Below the pieces are notes generated by a model. That model saw only the letters and a program-made list of their open reading frames with translations, was not told the DNA's origin and did no database searches. Positions 61,605 through 64,000 of a DNA stretch of 64,000 nucleotides are shown one piece after another. Position numbers and translations under genes: made by a program. The DNA is from Virgibacillus sp. 7505 (GTDB lineage: Bacteria; Bacillota; Bacilli; Bacillales; Amphibacillaceae). Location of the stretch: assembly GCF_002272135.1 (NCBI RefSeq), contig NZ_NPBF01000008.1, positions 62,001-126,000 on the forward strand. The letters are read 5' to 3'. Within the stretch, counting starts at the first letter, position 1, and every line of letters starts with the position of its first letter.

Positions 61605-64000
61605 TTGAAGAAGAATAAATGGATGGCTTCTGCGATGGCAGCCGTTATCGGATTTAGCACTTTTACATTATCATTTGTGCCAGCGCAGGAAGCCAATGCC
61701 GAAGCAACTGTTGAAAAAACACCAGCTGTGACGTACTCGCCGAAAACTGCCCAAAGCGGCGGACCTTTCGACAGTGCAATTGCAAATGAGGATAAATTGA
61801 TTGAATTGCTTAAAGAAGAAGGAAAGATCAGTAAGGATGCTACGGAAGCGGAAGCCCAGGAAGTATTGAATGCTTATCTAAAGGAACGGGAAGAAAAAAG
61901 CGCAGAAGCTGCTAAGCAGCCTTTGCCGGATGAGCTGAAAGAAGCTGCAATCGATGAAACAGTGGTTAGTGACACTGATAAGCAGAATGGCAATGCCGAC
62001 AATGCTGCAAGTGCATCCAAAGAGAAAGGCAAAGACAAAGGAAAAGGTAAAGATAAAGGAAAAAATAAGAAAGTAGATAACGTGAAGGAAGAAGAGTATG
62101 ACGGTGAAGTGCGGGAAGACAAAGTACTCGTCCTCGCAATTGACTTCCCTGATTACCAGAACAGCTCTATCACACCGGAAGAAACTGATATGTGGTACGA
62201 AGATTATACACATGATCACTTCCAAAACATGATCTTTGGTGATGATGGCTATACTGGTCCGGATGGCCAGGAGTTCACTTCTATGAAGCAGTATTATGAG
62301 GCACAATCCGGCGGCAGCTATACTGTCGATGGAGAAATTGCCGGATGGTACACAGCAGATCATCCTGCAGCTTACTATGGTGCCAACGATCCTGCTCCAG
62401 ATGGCAGTGATACTGCTGCGCGGGAATTGGTCTACGAAGCACTAACGAAGGCTGGACAAGATCCGAACGTCGACTTGAGCGAGTACGATCAGTGGGATCG
62501 CGATGACTATGATGGCGATGGCGTTTACCATGAGCCAGACGGTATCATCGACCACTTGATGGTCATTCACGCAGGTGTCGGTGAAGAAGCGGGCGGCGGA
62601 AGCCTTGGCGGCGATGCAATCTGGTCTCACCGCTGGAATCTTGGCGGACTTGTTGCAGTCCCTGGCGGAAGCTCCACTAGTGACCGCTTTGACGGACAGC
62701 TTGCTGCTTACGACTATACAATCGAACCGGAAGACGGAGCTATGGGGGTATTCGCGCATGAATACGGCCATGACCTAGGCTTGCCGGATGAGTATGACAC
62801 GAACTATACCGGCCAAGGGGAAGCGGTTGCTTATTGGTCCATCATGGCAAGCGGAAGCTGGGCTGGTGATGTACCTGGAACAGAGCCTTCAGGTTTCAGT
62901 GCCTATGCAAAGGAATATTTGCAAAACGCACATGGTGGTAACTGGCTGAGCGGTACAACGATCGAAGCAGAAGATTTGGATGACGATGGTATTGAACTGC
63001 TATTGGATGAAGCTGTGACAAAAGGTACGAATAATGACGTGATTCGCGTTAACTTGCCAGATAAAGAAACCGAAGTCACACAACCTGCAAGCGGCACATT
63101 CGCCTATTTCAGCGGAAAAGGTAATAATGTTGATAATAACATGACGGCAACTGTTGATTTGACCAATGCCTCTTCAGCTGAGCTGACATTTAAAACTTGG
63201 TATGATATCGAACAAGATTGGGATTATGCTTCTGTCAAAGTGAATGGGGAAACTATCCCTGGCAGCATCACGACAACAGAAAATCCGAACGAACAGAACC
63301 CAGGTGATGGTATCACCGGTACATCTGATGGCTGGGTGGATGCTACTTTCGATTTGAGTGCCTATGCAGGCCAGGAAATAGAGCTTTCCTTGAACTATTG
63401 GACGGATGTAGCTGTAAACAACGCTGGATTCTATGTGGACGATATTCAAGTGACAGCTGATGGCAGCACTGTCCTGACAGACGATGCAGAAGCTGACAGT
63501 AGTTTTGAGCTAAATGGATTTGCTCAAGATAAAGGCGTTTCCCTTTCCGAGCATTACTACTTGCTAGAATGGCGTACGCATAACGGCGTTGATATCGGAC
63601 TTGATCGTATCCGTCGTGGTGACAGCTTGATGAGCTACAACACTGGCCTTCTAGTCTGGTACGTCGATAATTCTTATGACAACAACTGGACTGGTACTCA
63701 TCCAGGCGAAGGCTTCCTTGGGGTAGTGGATGCTGATCAGAAGGCACTTTACTGGAGCGACAAATCAGTAGCTTCCACTCGTTATCAAATTCACGATGCC
63801 GCATTCAGCAAGGATAAATCCGAGAAGATGTTCCTTGATTATCGCGCAACGAATGGTTTGACACTGAAGGACAACCATACGAAGAGCTATGATGAGTTCG
63901 AGGATGATAATAATTACTTGAACAAAGCACTTCCTGATGCTGGACGTAAAGTACCAGAGTATGGAATCGAATTTGAAGTAAAAGATGACAGCAAGGATGG
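61605..64000 (+). CDS. Immune inhibitor A-type metalloprotease (M6), cut by window edge
   Basis: At least 798 residues, continuing past the right edge. The start is TTG at 61605 after GGGAGAG. Seen: signal peptide (KKNKWMASAMAAVIGFSTFT) with cleavage near AEA, a propeptide, a Lys/Gly-rich linker (about 143-163, KEKGKDKGKGKDKGKNKK), then the M6 peptidase domain (LVLAIDFPDYQNSS, then GEIAGWY) with the zinc site HEYGHD at 385-390 and GLPDEYDTNY. Later, immunoglobulin-like or VEG regions follow. InhA enzymes cleave host antimicrobial peptides and are secreted. Symbol withheld because the end is missing. Confidence 0.93.
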   Translation, partial: MKKNKWMASAMAAVIGFSTFTLSFVPAQEANAEATVEKTPAVTYSPKTAQSGGPFDSAIANEDKLIELLKEEGKISKDATEAEAQEVLNAYLKEREEKSAEAAKQPLPDELKEAAIDETVVSDTDKQNGNADNAASASKEKGKDKGKGKDKGKNKKVDNVKEEEYDGEVREDKVLVLAIDFPDYQNSSITPEETDMWYEDYTHDHFQNMIFGDDGYTGPDGQEFTSMKQYYEAQSGGSYTVDGEIAGWYTADHPAAYYGANDPAPDGSDTAARELVYEALTKAGQDPNVDLSEYDQWDRDDYDGDGVYHEPDGIIDHLMVIHAGVGEEAGGGSLGGDAIWSHRWNLGGLVAVPGGSSTSDRFDGQLAAYDYTIEPEDGAMGVFAHEYGHDLGLPDEYDTNYTGQGEAVAYWSIMASGSWAGDVPGTEPSGFSAYAKEYLQNAHGGNWLSGTTIEAEDLDDDGIELLLDEAVTKGTNNDVIRVNLPDKETEVTQPASGTFAYFSGKGNNVDNNMTATVDLTNASSAELTFKTWYDIEQDWDYASVKVNGETIPGSITTTENPNEQNPGDGITGTSDGWVDATFDLSAYAGQEIELSLNYWTDVAVNNAGFYVDDIQVTADGSTVLTDDAEADSSFELNGFAQDKGVSLSEHYYLLEWRTHNGVDIGLDRIRRGDSLMSYNTGLLVWYVDNSYDNNWTGTHPGEGFLGVVDADQKALYWSDKSVASTRYQIHDAAFSKDKSEKMFLDYRATNGLTLKDNHTKSYDEFEDDNNYLNKALPDAGRKVPEYGIEFEVKDDSKD

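Overview
The window reads as chromosomal DNA of a low-GC, Gram-positive, spore-former-type Bacillaceae member. The signs are strong GGAGG ribosome binding sites, frequent TTG/GTG starts, sigma-A promoters of TTGACA-17-TATAAT type, four T-box leaders, Fur, Zur, LexA and CcpA-type sites, and a Bce-type antibiotic sensing module. The gene mix (galactan PTS, GH4 enzyme, immune inhibitor A protease) would suit a soil or plant-associated genus such as Terribacillus, but that genus is a guess. No rRNA, tRNA, CRISPR array, prophage or insertion sequence was seen.

Layout. 1-4.1 kb: the start of an SDR oxidoreductase and a type 2 isoleucyl-tRNA synthetase behind a T-box leader. 4.1-7.2 kb: a Fur-controlled divergent siderophore uptake locus (binding protein against two permeases, no ATPase). 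7.3-8.5 kb: a GNAT acetyltransferase and a nucleotidyltransferase. 8.5-10.3 kb: two tandem threonine T-boxes and a short threonyl-tRNA synthetase without TGS and editing domains. 10.3-15.3 kb: a five-gene Opp/Nik-type importer with two Zur boxes in its promoter and a frameshift in its last ATPase gene. 15.3-20.5 kb: a YdhK-like lipoprotein and a BceRS-BceAB-like module. 21.1-28.0 kb: a galactan locus (secreted GH53 galactanase, lactose-type PTS, phospho-beta-galactosidase, DeoR regulator, HAD phosphatase).

28-37 kb: a flavin reductase-like protein with an ArsR regulator, a 30-residue holin-like type I toxin locus, two DUF975 membrane proteins, a C39-like peptidase, a serine hydrolase, XRE and PadR regulator/membrane-protein pairs, an oxidoreductase and a secreted DUF3298-type protein. 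37-42.7 kb: an ASCH protein, a lactococcin 972-type bacteriocin with its ABC exporter, and a HIT protein behind a leucine-type T-box. 43-48.7 kb: a lipoprotein, a FusB-type EF-G-binding protein, an esterase and the proline genes proI-proB-proA. 48.9-54.8 kb: a PepSY/YtkA pair, a RodA/FtsW-family protein, a MATE exporter and a LexA-box Y-family polymerase. 55-64 kb: two LacI-type divergons (NtdB-like phosphatase; GH4 phospho-glucosidase) sharing an operator design, two Nudix proteins, a Lin0512-family protein and the start of an immune inhibitor A protease.

The main themes are metal acquisition (Fur and Zur loci), plant polysaccharide use (galactan PTS, GH4) and antibiotic warfare or defence (IleRS2, short ThrRS, FusB-type protein, Bce module, bacteriocin, immune inhibitor A). 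The most unusual items are the short ThrRS behind tandem T-boxes, the leucine T-box before a HIT gene, and the type I toxin locus, whose mRNA ends share a perfect 13-nt complementarity.
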